Positions 35,553 to 43,332 of a DNA stretch of 64,000 nt are shown in pieces. Source of the stretch: Olivibacter sp. SDN3 (GTDB lineage Bacteria > Bacteroidota > Bacteroidia > Sphingobacteriales > Sphingobacteriaceae). The first letter of the stretch is position 1, and each line of letters begins with the position of its first letter. The DNA is taken from NCBI RefSeq assembly GCF_014334135.1, contig NZ_CP060497.1, positions 3,286,001 through 3,350,000 of the forward strand, given 5' to 3'. The position numbers were made by a program, and so were the translations under genes. The notes beneath the pieces were generated by a model, which searched no databases, had not been told where the DNA came from, and was given only the letters and a program-made list of their open reading frames with translations.

Positions 35553-36392
35553 ATGACACAGCAAAAGGATAAAGTATGGTTCATTACCGGCACATCGCGC
35601 GGTTTTGGCCGTGTTTGGACGGAAGCCGCTTTAGCACGTGGCGATAAAGTAGTTGCAACAGCACGCAGGTTGGAAGACCTTGCAGATATCCAAGATAAGT
35701 ATGGTGAGCAGGTATTGACCTTAGCACTCGATGTGACTAAATCCGATCAGGTAAAAGAGGCCGTAACAACCGCACATGCGCATTTTGGTAGGCTCGACAT
35801 CGTGCTCAACAATGCAGGCTATTCATTGGTGGGAACTATTGAGGAAGCCAGCGCTGCCGATATCCGAGCACTTTACGAGACGAATATTTTAGGGCCGGTC
35901 GCTGTAGTACAGGCCGCTTTGCCCTTGCTCAGGGAGCAGGGTTATGGCCACATCCTTGGTACTTCCAGCAATCTTGGCCACATTACTATGCCGGTAATCG
36001 GCTATTACTGTTCCTCCAAATGGGCTTTTGAGGCCATTTATGAAAGCCTGGCGGCTGAAGTAGCCCCCTTCGGGATCAAGGTAACCATTATCGAACCAGG
36101 TGCTTATGCTACCGAGTTCGGTAGCCAGGAATCATTGAAATTTGCAAACGGCATGGAAGTATATGCCGATTTTAAAGCTAAATTTGCAGACAGCTTAAAA
36201 ACGATGGAAAGAGGTGATCCGGCTGCAACGCCACAGGCATTGTTTAAAATAATAGATGCAGAACAGCCACCGTTACGTTTTAATCTTGGTAGTCATAATC
36301 TTTCAGGCACGCGGGAAGCCTATGCCCAGCGGCTGGCTATCTGGGAGGCCTGGGATGAGCTATCCAGCGCTGCCCAAGGCAAAGCGAATTAA
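35553..36392 (+). CDS. Short-chain dehydrogenase/reductase (SDR)
   Basis: A 279-residue classical SDR. The cofactor motif is FITGTSRGFGR (TGxxxGxG type), followed by LALDVTK and LNNAGYSLVGTIEE (NNAG). The catalytic Ser lies in GTSSNLGHI, and YYCSSKWAFEAIYESLAAE supplies Tyr-x3-Lys. It oxidises or reduces an unknown carbonyl substrate with NAD(P)H. A strong hairpin follows 6 bp after the stop. It is preceded by its own -7 box, so it is monocistronic. The AraC gene at 36610 may regulate it. Confidence 0.91.
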   Translation: MTQQKDKVWFITGTSRGFGRVWTEAALARGDKVVATARRLEDLADIQDKYGEQVLTLALDVTKSDQVKEAVTTAHAHFGRLDIVLNNAGYSLVGTIEEASAADIRALYETNILGPVAVVQAALPLLREQGYGHILGTSSNLGHITMPVIGYYCSSKWAFEAIYESLAAEVAPFGIKVTIIEPGAYATEFGSQESLKFANGMEVYADFKAKFADSLKTMERGDPAATPQALFKIIDAEQPPLRFNLGSHNLSGTREAYAQRLAIWEAWDELSSAAQGKAN

Positions 36393-36397
36393 AAATC

Positions 36398-36436
36398 AGC
36401 CATAAGCGGCGTTTTTAATGCTAACCGCTTATGGCT
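36398..36436 (+). terminator. Terminator hairpin after the SDR gene
   Basis: AGCCATAAGCGG and CCGCTTATGGCT form a perfect 12-bp stem with a 15-nt loop, 6 bp after the stop codon; it is followed by an AT-rich tail. Confidence 0.75.
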
Positions 36437-36609
36437 ATATTTGTTGTTATATGAACCGTCCATGTTTAAAATTTCATTTTCATCATGCCGGAATGCAAAT
36501 TTATTCACGGGGTTTAAACGTGGTAAGCTCCATCTTACCGATGGAATAAAAACCGCTTTGCGGTTCATGAGTGCCTTTAAAATAGAATACTGACGAATAA
36601 TTTTTACAG

Positions 36610-37530
36610 ATGAAAAAGGAAGATAACAGCTTACATAAATTTGAATCACTTACTGATGCGCACCGGGCCTTTGGCCTGCCACAGCCCCGGCATCCGCTCA
36701 TTAGCCTGATCAATGGGGCGCATAGCCAGATAGAACTGTTCAAAATTCCACAACGCCATGTCCTGGGTTTTTACAAGATCTCTTATAAGCCAAAGCTTAG
36801 CGGAAAACTAAAATATGGTCAGGGCTATTACGATTTTGATGAGGGTGGCCTGCTGTTCGCCTCTCCGGGCCAGATTATAGGTGGCAATGACAACGAGGGG
36901 GCGGTATGTTCGGAATATACATTGTTGATTCACCCCGATTTCTTTTTAGGATATCCCATAGCAAAAAAAATCAGTCAGTATGGTTTTTTCTCCTATGCAA
37001 CCAATGAAGCACTCCATCTATCGGAAGAAGAGAAAGCAATAGTCATGTCCATTTTCCGCAACATTGAAACAGAACTGAATAACAGGATTGACGACTTTAG
37101 CCAAGATGTCATGATCTCCCAGATCGAGTTGCTGTTTAATTATGCCAACCGATTTTACAAGAGGCAATTTATCACGCGTAAGGTAGTCAGCAACGAGCTG
37201 TTGCAAAGACTGGAGGAGCTGTTGAACCATTACTTTGATAAAGAAATGCCGTCAAGTCAGGGCACGCCCACCGTCAGTTACGTAGCCGAAAAGCTACATC
37301 TTTCACCCAGTTATTTGAGTGATATGCTGCGCGCCCTAACAGGCCAAAGTGCTCAGCAGCATATTCATGCTAAAGTGATTGAAAAGGCTAAAGAAAAGCT
37401 CTCCACTACTAACCTTTCCGTGAGCGAAGTAGCCTATACATTGGGTTTTGAACACTCACAGTCATTCAGTAAACTTTTTAAAACCAAAACAAAGCTCTCT
37501 CCGCAAGAATTTCGTAGGTCTTTTAATTAA
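36610..37530 (+). CDS. AraC-family transcriptional regulator
   Basis: A 306-residue protein. The N-terminal sensor half (NGAHSQIELFKIPQRHVLGF, GGLLFASPGQIIGG, YTLLIHPDFFL) belongs to the Bacteroidota group with a cupin-like fold. The C-terminal half has the two HTH units (VSYVAEKLHLSPSYLSDMLR, LSVSEVAYTLGFEHSQSFSK and then KTKLSPQEFRRSF). It sits downstream of, and in the same orientation as, the SDR gene, from which it is separated by a terminator. No ligand is known. Confidence 0.9.
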   Translation: MKKEDNSLHKFESLTDAHRAFGLPQPRHPLISLINGAHSQIELFKIPQRHVLGFYKISYKPKLSGKLKYGQGYYDFDEGGLLFASPGQIIGGNDNEGAVCSEYTLLIHPDFFLGYPIAKKISQYGFFSYATNEALHLSEEEKAIVMSIFRNIETELNNRIDDFSQDVMISQIELLFNYANRFYKRQFITRKVVSNELLQRLEELLNHYFDKEMPSSQGTPTVSYVAEKLHLSPSYLSDMLRALTGQSAQQHIHAKVIEKAKEKLSTTNLSVSEVAYTLGFEHSQSFSKLFKTKTKLSPQEFRRSFN

Positions 37531-37710
37531 CATTACCGTTTCCCGTCGTTAGGCTTTGCATTGTGGTAAGCTTCCGTGTTGAATGACATGACTAGGGAAT
37601 TAGGTACAGCGTTTAGGGTAGCACTGTCGGAACCATTGGTCAACGCAGGTTATAGTGTGGCCATTGAAGCAAAACTACGAGATTTTTCTCCGGACGTAAT
37701 CTTTTGTCAA

Positions 37711-38106
37711 CTAGTAATAAGCATTCATCCAGAAGACAGCGCTGATATAAATCCACAGTATAACAAACAAGATGTGGATAATCGTTTCCTTTTTTTTCCC
37801 TTTCCATAAGGATGGATGATATCCGATAAACTGTACCATCAGCCTTGCTGTCCAAAATAGCGCAAAGCCATAGGAGAGTTTTTTGCCCAGTGGCGTATCG
37901 GTGAGCTCATCGGCAGCAAATACGCATAATAAGCCAAGTAGAAGCAGGGCAAACGCGAGAAAAAAGGTGTGGATATACATCATCTGTCGATTGATTAAAC
38001 TTAAGGGCTTGAGGTCATCCTTCCATTTGAAGTAACGTGGAAAAAACACATGAATTAAACTCAACGCCATTAATAAGCAACCAACAAGTTGAATATGCCC
38101 GATCAT
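37711..38106 (-). CDS. Small integral membrane protein of unknown function
   Basis: About 131 residues from the ATG at 38106 (MIGHIQLVGCLLMALSLIHV). Four hydrophobic segments are visible: near 5-20, 42-62 (MMYIHTFFLAFALLLLGLLC), 78-95, and the C-terminal HILFVILWIYISAVFWMN. The start overlaps the stop of the methyltransferase-like gene (ATGA), so translation is coupled. Function is unknown. It is the last gene of the four-gene operon. Confidence 0.8.
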   Translation of the reverse strand: MIGHIQLVGCLLMALSLIHVFFPRYFKWKDDLKPLSLINRQMMYIHTFFLAFALLLLGLLCVFAADELTDTPLGKKLSYGFALFWTARLMVQFIGYHPSLWKGKKKETIIHILFVILWIYISAVFWMNAYY

Positions 38107-38876
38107 CTTTTTTCCAGTATAAAAGCATTTACAAACGGTGTTATCCGCAAAAGACCTGTGCACTGCAAACTACTGCCGTCAAAGGTTCTGTTCCAAACGC
38201 TAGCCGGCAGAAAGTGAAAGCAACCTATAGTATAGGCCAAAAAATTAGCTAGATTCCGCAGATGTTCCACCACAATGATCTTTCCTCCGGGTTTTAACGC
38301 CCGCCGCAGTTCGCCAAAGAAAATAATACGTTCACTGTCTTTCCTGATTTCATGAGCGGCCAAGATCAGGAAAATTCCGTCATAACTATTGTCGGCAACA
38401 GGCAAATGGGATGTACCGGTAGTTTTTGTCCCAGGTAAAGAAGGCATTGATCTCCGGGCCCTTCTTATCGAAACTTCCGTGTGTTTTTGGGGGTCGTAAA
38501 AATCAAAGATATCAATCGAGGCTTCGGTAAATTTGAAGGATAGCAAAGCACTGCTTTCATCGCAACCGGCATGTATATTAGCTAGTTTTCCGGAGCCGTT
38601 AATTGATACCCCATCAAGCCATGATAATTTGTACAGTGCAGACCGGTCATAAATATAATGTGAAACAATAAGTGTGGTGAGAAGCGACAAGCATGTACAG
38701 CATACCATTAAATAAATAAGCGTTTTCCCGATGGGAAAGTAGTAGCTTAGGTACAGTAAACCAATTAGCCACAGCGTTGCTATTAAAAAAAAGTGCCAAT
38801 TAAAGCATATGATATTTTTGACGCCCTGAAAGGGTGATCTGAGCTCTTCCATTATGCTATAGAACCTTTCTTCCAA
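38103..38876 (-). CDS. Membrane-anchored methyltransferase-like protein
   Basis: A 257-residue protein. Two N-terminal hydrophobic segments (NWHFFLIATLWLIGLLYLSY and TLIYLMVCCTCLSLLTTLIV) are followed by a class I methyltransferase-like domain. SYDGIFLILAAHEIRKDSER matches motif IV, and FGELRRALKPGGKIIVVEHL matches the post-motif strand with the PGG turn. Motif I is atypical (GKLANIHAGCDESSALL instead of a DxGxGxG loop), so SAM binding is uncertain. It overlaps its neighbours on both sides. The substrate is unknown; a membrane or lipid-linked substrate would fit the anchor. Confidence 0.75.
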   Translation of the reverse strand: MEERFYSIMEELRSPFQGVKNIICFNWHFFLIATLWLIGLLYLSYYFPIGKTLIYLMVCCTCLSLLTTLIVSHYIYDRSALYKLSWLDGVSINGSGKLANIHAGCDESSALLSFKFTEASIDIFDFYDPQKHTEVSIRRARRSMPSLPGTKTTGTSHLPVADNSYDGIFLILAAHEIRKDSERIIFFGELRRALKPGGKIIVVEHLRNLANFLAYTIGCFHFLPASVWNRTFDGSSLQCTGLLRITPFVNAFILEKR

Positions 38877-39571
38877 TAATAGGGAATATTGCTAACAAGG
38901 AATGCGCTAGCGAGTTTGGCAGATTTGAAGCCTAGAGACTTCAGAAAATCGGAGCGGAAATCGACTACTTCAACCGGCCGCGGATCCCAGTTTGACCGAA
39001 CACCTTCTACCATCAGCACACCGCCATCAGCTTCGCTAAAGGTAAAAGGAAGCGGGCCCGCAAACTTCCTTGCCTCCTTCCAGTCGTCAAATGGAGAGCT
39101 CTCAGGTGGCGGAATAAAATCAGTAGCAGCAAGTTTCACGTCTACACTAAAGTCTTTACTATCAATACGCAGTTCCTGATTGGTCAACAGCTGAGTTACC
39201 TTGACTTTTTCATAACGGTACTTTGTAAAGATACTACCGAGAAACAGCATGCTTCGGGAGTCTGTTTGGGATTTTAGAATATAGAGCCCCCGCCTTGTTT
39301 TGCCTTTTTTGTCGGTGTAACGTGTAAATAGTCTATAACCGATCAGGAAAAAGTTTCGCCCCATAAATTTTGGAAAACCTTTCGGCCGTAGACTTTTTGT
39401 TTGGACGGCCGCGATTGCTAAGAACGCCCATCTGTTGTGCATTACATCCAGATCCAGAAATGATGGCACATAGGGTTCCAGCTCTTCTTTACGTACCGCA
39501 ATAGTAATTACCAGCGAATAATCAAAAAAAGCTTCCACTGCAAATGGATGTACTGCAAGACGACTAAGCAT
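38852..39571 (-). CDS. DUF2071 (YqjF-like) protein
   Basis: A 239-residue protein of the DUF2071 family, which has an acetoacetate-decarboxylase-like fold. Family traits are the start LVITIAVRKEELEPYVPSFL, the block FPKFMGRNFFLIGYRLFTRY, and GLYILKSQTDSRSMLFLGSI. The enzymatic role is not established for this family. Its end overlaps the start of the methyltransferase-like gene by 25 bp and its start overlaps the DoxX-like gene by 8 bp. This strongly suggests that these proteins act together. Confidence 0.82.
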   Translation of the reverse strand: MLSRLAVHPFAVEAFFDYSLVITIAVRKEELEPYVPSFLDLDVMHNRWAFLAIAAVQTKSLRPKGFPKFMGRNFFLIGYRLFTRYTDKKGKTRRGLYILKSQTDSRSMLFLGSIFTKYRYEKVKVTQLLTNQELRIDSKDFSVDVKLAATDFIPPPESSPFDDWKEARKFAGPLPFTFSEADGGVLMVEGVRSNWDPRPVEVVDFRSDFLKSLGFKSAKLASAFLVSNIPYYWKKGSIA

Positions 39572-39950
39572 ACCTGGGGTTTTCGTTCCGGATAAAATTA
39601 TAGTAATATATTAAGAGACAAAAGCAAAATGCAAAAAAAAGATTCCATTTTCCAAAGAGCAAAAGATCCTGTGCATAGGTATATTCGATTACGTTCATTA
39701 CCAACACAAGGGTAATCTGAGCGTAGGCTAATAAACGTGGACAAACACGGAATATAATAGCCACGGCAAGGGCTATTTCACCTAAACCGATTATTTGCGT
39801 CAGTATATGGGCATGGTTAATTCCGAGAATGCGCGCAACGATTAGTTCGTGGCGTGGAACCAAATTCAGCACCTTACAGTATAATCCATTGATTAACCAA
39901 ACTGAAGCGATTACCCAATTTATTATTTGCCCCCTATATACTGTTCGCAT
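39564..39950 (-). CDS. DoxX-like membrane protein, first gene of the operon
   Basis: A 128-residue protein with four predicted membrane helices (WVIASVWLINGLYCKVLNLV, HILTQIIGLGEIALAVAIIF, LAYAQITLVLVMNVIEYTYA, WNLFFAFCFCLLIYYYNFI). The layout and the conserved GLYCK and GEIALA blocks fit DoxX-like proteins. They are linked to redox or quinone functions in some bacteria, but this protein's role is unknown. The next gene starts inside its end. Confidence 0.8.
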   Translation of the reverse strand: MRTVYRGQIINWVIASVWLINGLYCKVLNLVPRHELIVARILGINHAHILTQIIGLGEIALAVAIIFRVCPRLLAYAQITLVLVMNVIEYTYAQDLLLFGKWNLFFAFCFCLLIYYYNFIRNENPRYA

Positions 39951-40125
39951 GCCGCTTTTGTGTCTATTATTTGAAGTCCCTGTGCTTTCTGTCGAGAATT
40001 TTAGTACGTCATCAAATTGCAGCTTAATTTACTATTTTATATGCGATGGTTCAAAGAAAGAAATGGAATATGGATATATTACAGCAGCGATTTAATTTCT
40101 TTTTATAGATTATACCCCTTTAATC

Positions 40126-40695
40126 TCATAAAGGCTTAGAATTTTTCAGTTTCCAGACTTTGAAACTATCACTAATTTTAACAAACGAAACCCCACTATA
40201 AGGGTTTCCCCTTACTTTTGATACAATCTTTATATTACCTTTCAAAATCTTTTCCATTTTTTCGAAATCCTCAATATTTAAAGGGTTTCCCTCATTCACC
40301 ACGAAACCAATTTCACGAATGGCCCCATCCGGAGTAAAATAATAATTTATCTCCATTCGTTCATTTTCATCATCACCGGCTTTGGCCAGAATAATAGGAG
40401 CTATCAACGCGCGTACTTCTTCTAAATTTATATTATAATAATGTCCAGGATAATCATATCCTGGTTGATCGACAACTTTAGGGACCTCCAGCGGCAGTTT
40501 ATCAAGCTTATTTTTGGCGTTGCCAACGATTATAAAATCCCTTCCCTGATAATTTTTTCCTTCCTTTTTCAGTTCAAAGATTTCCAAATCACCTTTTGCC
40601 TTGGTAATATCTTTGTCCAGTCTGATTTGTGCAGCGCTGTGTATGTAAGAAAATAAAGCTAATACAGCAACAGCTATTTTTGATAGTTTTTTCAT
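40126..40695 (-). CDS. Secreted hypothetical protein
   Basis: A 189-residue protein with a signal peptide ending near IHSAAQ. The mature region is mixed alpha/beta with a central block PGYDYPGHYYNINLEEVRAL and NYYFTPDGAIREIGFVVNEG, which faintly recalls TonB C-terminal-like folds; I could not assign a family. Parts of its 3' end are found again at 14061-14154 as debris. The next gene (40706) lies 10 bp upstream, so they may have formed an operon. Confidence 0.75.
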   Translation of the reverse strand: MKKLSKIAVAVLALFSYIHSAAQIRLDKDITKAKGDLEIFELKKEGKNYQGRDFIIVGNAKNKLDKLPLEVPKVVDQPGYDYPGHYYNINLEEVRALIAPIILAKAGDDENERMEINYYFTPDGAIREIGFVVNEGNPLNIEDFEKMEKILKGNIKIVSKVRGNPYSGVSFVKISDSFKVWKLKNSKPL

Positions 40696-40705
40696 AGTCT
40701 ACAAT

Positions 40706-41098
40706 TTAATAACAACCGGAATTTTGGAGCACATTGAGCATCGCCTCCGGATTTAAGTCATTTTTAATAGTCCTGTCATACTCAGGATAAAAATTCTTCC
40801 AAATTTCCATAAATTCAAAGTATTGTCCTCCCAGATCTTGATATGCTTTGGGTGCCTTGGTGCGATTTTCAGTAATTTGATCAATCCAACTCTCGTATGC
40901 GTCCTTCTGATCTTGGGTGCCCCTAGAAAAAGCAGAAAGGGTATTTGTCACAATATCATGAAATAAAGCTTGCTCAAATTCTATATTGGGTAGCCCGACA
41001 TGGACGGATATCAAACGTCCCAGACATAACGGCAGGTTTGGACACTTAATAATCCCGTATCCCCAAACACACAAACAATCATTATCTTTGCATTCCAA
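40706..41098 (-). CDS. Hypothetical protein, probably an N-terminally truncated remnant
   Basis: The 130-codon frame has two parts. The last 90 residues look like real protein (EFEQALFHDIVTNTLSAFSR, KDAYESWIDQITENRTKAPK and LGGQYFEFMEIWKNFYPEYD). The first 40 (MECKDNDCLCVWGYGIIK...) look like translated noncoding DNA and run into the -7 box of the opposite gene at 41083-41090. A real start inside the frame is not obvious. The gene may have lost its beginning, including any signal peptide. Function is unknown. Confidence 0.45.
   Translation of the reverse strand: MECKDNDCLCVWGYGIIKCPNLPLCLGRLISVHVGLPNIEFEQALFHDIVTNTLSAFSRGTQDQKDAYESWIDQITENRTKAPKAYQDLGGQYFEFMEIWKNFYPEYDRTIKNDLNPEAMLNVLQNSGCY
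41083..41090 (+). promoter_or_regulatory. -7 box TATCTTTG upstream of the 101-residue gene
   Basis: TATCTTTG fits the TAnnTTTG consensus and ends 27 bp before the ATG at 41118. It lies inside the doubtful N-terminus of the opposite frame. Confidence 0.55.
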
Positions 41099-41117
41099 AT
41101 CAAAACCTATTTAGCCG

Positions 41118-41423
41118 ATGCAAGTAAAGTTTAGCTATATGTACCGTGACGGTGCTAATTATAAGAACCATGGTGAAGTTATTATGTATAATCCAGAAAA
41201 TCTAAGCGTAATTGATGCAACCCATATAATCCATGCAAATTTAATTGATGAAATGTATTTTTATGCGTACGAGCTTGGTGTGCCAGACTTGCATTTCTCT
41301 CATTGGAATAACCAGTACGATCACAGCTGGCATGAGTTTGTATCCTTAGAAGAAACGCAAGAGTCTGCGACAACAAAGCAGAGCCTGAGTGAATTTTTAA
41401 ACTGTTTAAAGAAGCAGCTTTAA
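41118..41423 (+). CDS. Small conserved hypothetical protein
   Basis: A 101-residue acidic cytoplasmic protein. The pattern KFSYMYRDGANYKNHGEVIM, AYELGVPDLHFSHWNNQYDH and SWHEFVSLEET recalls a widespread small family of unknown function that I know only by sequence pattern. It has its own -7 box. A small zinc-ribbon gene follows 72 bp downstream in the same direction. Confidence 0.72.
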   Translation: MQVKFSYMYRDGANYKNHGEVIMYNPENLSVIDATHIIHANLIDEMYFYAYELGVPDLHFSHWNNQYDHSWHEFVSLEETQESATTKQSLSEFLNCLKKQL

Positions 41424-41495
41424 ACTATACAATTAAGTATTTACTAAACATTTTCTACGGAACGACGAACAATTACAATCAACAATTACAATATT

Positions 41496-41672
41496 ATGCA
41501 TGCTATCAAAGAAGTTTATATAATGAGCGATCAACCAAGCACCTGTCCGGCATGCGGAGCTCGTACAGATTTTACGGAGGTCAAGAGTCATAACGGCGAG
41601 ATATGTCAATATCATTCTTGTCTAAATAATGAATGCCGCAATGAATTTGTGGATCAGATGTCATTCAGTTAG
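41496..41672 (+). CDS. Small zinc-ribbon-like protein
   Basis: A 58-codon frame (or 49 from the inner ATG at 41523). It contains TCPACGARTDF and then ICQYHSCLNNECRNEF, giving a CPxC knuckle followed by several Cys and one His. This is the layout of a small treble-clef or ribbon protein. It lies downstream of the 101-residue gene and is probably co-transcribed. Function is unknown. Confidence 0.55.
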   Translation: MHAIKEVYIMSDQPSTCPACGARTDFTEVKSHNGEICQYHSCLNNECRNEFVDQMSFS

Positions 41673-41874
41673 CATGTGTGTCATACTTAGGAAAGCTTAG
41701 AGATACGAGAATCTTTTGTTTTGTTGAGTTCCTCTTTAAAGGTCACAAATTGTGATACCACCAGTGGACTGGATTGATCCATATTGTATTTTCAGTAAGG
41801 CCACGAAGTCGAGGAGAGGCTTGTAACTACTAGATGTGGATGTATTGCCTCTTTTATTTCCAGCGTGATCGTAT

Positions 41875-42585
41875 TTACTTTACCCCATCCGTGTGCGCTG
41901 GATTTTCCCAAAAAACCGAGTCTTTCCCAAAATATGTTAACAAAAGCTCCTTAATTTTAATGATGTGCTGTCGTCCTTCCTTGGGCTCGCACCATTTGTC
42001 CAGGTCTTCCGGGGAAGAATAGAGTAATTGTTTTGTACTGTCTTCAGTAATAAGTTTGACTAGATAACTATGTCCAGCGGCCTCTGTCCATTTTAGCTCT
42101 TCCATGGAGCTTCCGTCTTCAAATGTAGTTATTTTAGGTTCTACCGGACAACCGGAGCCGTATACTTTGTCATCCCGCAGCTGCCAGGGCTTGTAAGCCA
42201 TTAATTCCTGCCATAGAGAGCCACCCTTTTCTGTGGAGATGTCATATACATCAAAGAACCTATCAATCCTGAAACCTTTCCGATCGTATTTTTTGTTACG
42301 GATATGGTTGCCTAAAGTTTGCGGCAGTTTTGCGTATGCTGGAATGTCTCGGCGTGAGTAATGATAGGTAAAAAGACTGACTGTATCATCTTTCTTGCTT
42401 ACAATAAATAAGTTATCAGGCACATTTGCCATAGGGGTAATACCTTGGAAAATTATTGTGCTATCAGCGTTTTTTTTGAAAAGTTCTTCAATTTCTTTTT
42501 CATTGTTAGGTTGGGCATTGGCGTGCAGGTAAAATAGTGATAACAGAAAGGTAATAATATAATATGATGTTCGTATTTCTTTCAT
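41875..42585 (-). CDS. Secreted hypothetical protein
   Basis: About 236 residues from the ATG at 42585, chosen because it gives a proper signal peptide (TSYYIITFLLSLFYLHANAQ). The frame extends 12 codons further upstream. The mature part has several conserved-looking blocks (FQGITPMANVPDNLFIVSKK, WQELMAYKPWQLRDDKVYGS), but I recognise no family. A truncated copy of its 5' end lies at 16064-16240. The 200-bp gap below it (41673-41874) has only short coding-like stretches. Confidence 0.7.
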   Translation of the reverse strand: MKEIRTSYYIITFLLSLFYLHANAQPNNEKEIEELFKKNADSTIIFQGITPMANVPDNLFIVSKKDDTVSLFTYHYSRRDIPAYAKLPQTLGNHIRNKKYDRKGFRIDRFFDVYDISTEKGGSLWQELMAYKPWQLRDDKVYGSGCPVEPKITTFEDGSSMEELKWTEAAGHSYLVKLITEDSTKQLLYSSPEDLDKWCEPKEGRQHIIKIKELLLTYFGKDSVFWENPAHTDGVK

Positions 42586-42865
42586 TCTTATTATTAGATG
42601 ATTATTTGATCTGTTTTTCACAAATCAATATTATGCTTTTCGGTTTATTAGATTTTTGCATTATACAATATCAATGTGGAAACTGGAAGAGCCTATGCCC
42701 GCTTAATATCGATCAAGAAAGTGCGAAGTTGGCGGTAGGATAGGTGCTGAACGAATTCTTTGACCGACCTAAAAAATAATAAAGGTTTCCGAGAGGGTGT
42801 TGCAAAGAAGGGACTTCAAGACACAATAGAAATTCAAAGAAATAGCTACAACACCCGTTGCATAA

Positions 42866-43114
42866 ATAATAAATTTTAACTATGCTGGTACGGCTCCGGT
42901 TTTTGGACAAGGTACAAATTTTACAAAAGTAGAATTTTGGTTGCCTTCCGAGAATGCTCAGGGTGGTCAGATAGGTGGTCAAACTGGTAGTCAAACTGGT
43001 GGTCAAACTGAACCATTAACAAGGCGGCAACAAGAAGTCTTTTTATTACTTAAAAATCGTAACATGATGGGAAGGAAAGAGAAATCTTACTGGGTTTTCG
43101 AAACACGTATATAA
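42866..43114 (+). pseudogene. C-terminal relic of an AlbA_2/Schlafen-type DNA-binding protein
   Basis: The start-less frame reads NFNYAGTAPVFGQGTNFTKV and EFWLPSEN, then a run of GGQ/GSQ repeats, then LTRRQQEVFLLLKNRNMMGR, KEKSYWVFETRI and stop. Bacteroidota proteins with an AlbA_2 ATP-binding domain end in this way (APVFGEGTDFTKV, GGQ repeats, then a winged helix with LTERQxxVLxLI). The middle of the winged helix is deleted (MMGRKE joins directly to KSYWVF). The N-terminal 350 or so residues are absent. It occupies the centre of the 42622-43332 gap; the flanks show no other gene. Confidence 0.7.
42962..43009 (+). repeat. Four 12-bp tandem units encoding (GGQT)n
   Basis: The units GGTGGTCAGATA, GGTGGTCAAACT, GGTAGTCAAACT and GGTGGTCAAACT lie inside the AlbA_2-type relic and encode GGQI, GGQT, GSQT and GGQT. 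The family is known for this linker. Confidence 0.8.
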
Positions 43115-43332
43115 CTAAATAATACCATAGTACAATAAAATGTCTTTGCGAAATTTACTGTAATTTGTTTTCGTAAACAATAACATAACGATGTAATTGG
43201 ATCTACTCATCATGATGGTATTTTGTATTATATGCCTAAAGGATATACATCGTTAAAACAAAATAAATACATCGGGTAATTGCTTATATTGCGACTTGTG
43301 AGTCATACATTGTAAACCACACAGTTAGAAAT

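Noticed and set aside
37576-37809. A 77-codon plus-strand frame after the AraC gene
   Set aside because: It overlaps the membrane-protein gene on the other strand and lacks any family pattern.
42962-43009. CRISPR-like or iteron repeat
   Set aside because: The 12-bp units are directly adjacent, in frame and encode the known GGQ linker of the AlbA_2-type relic.
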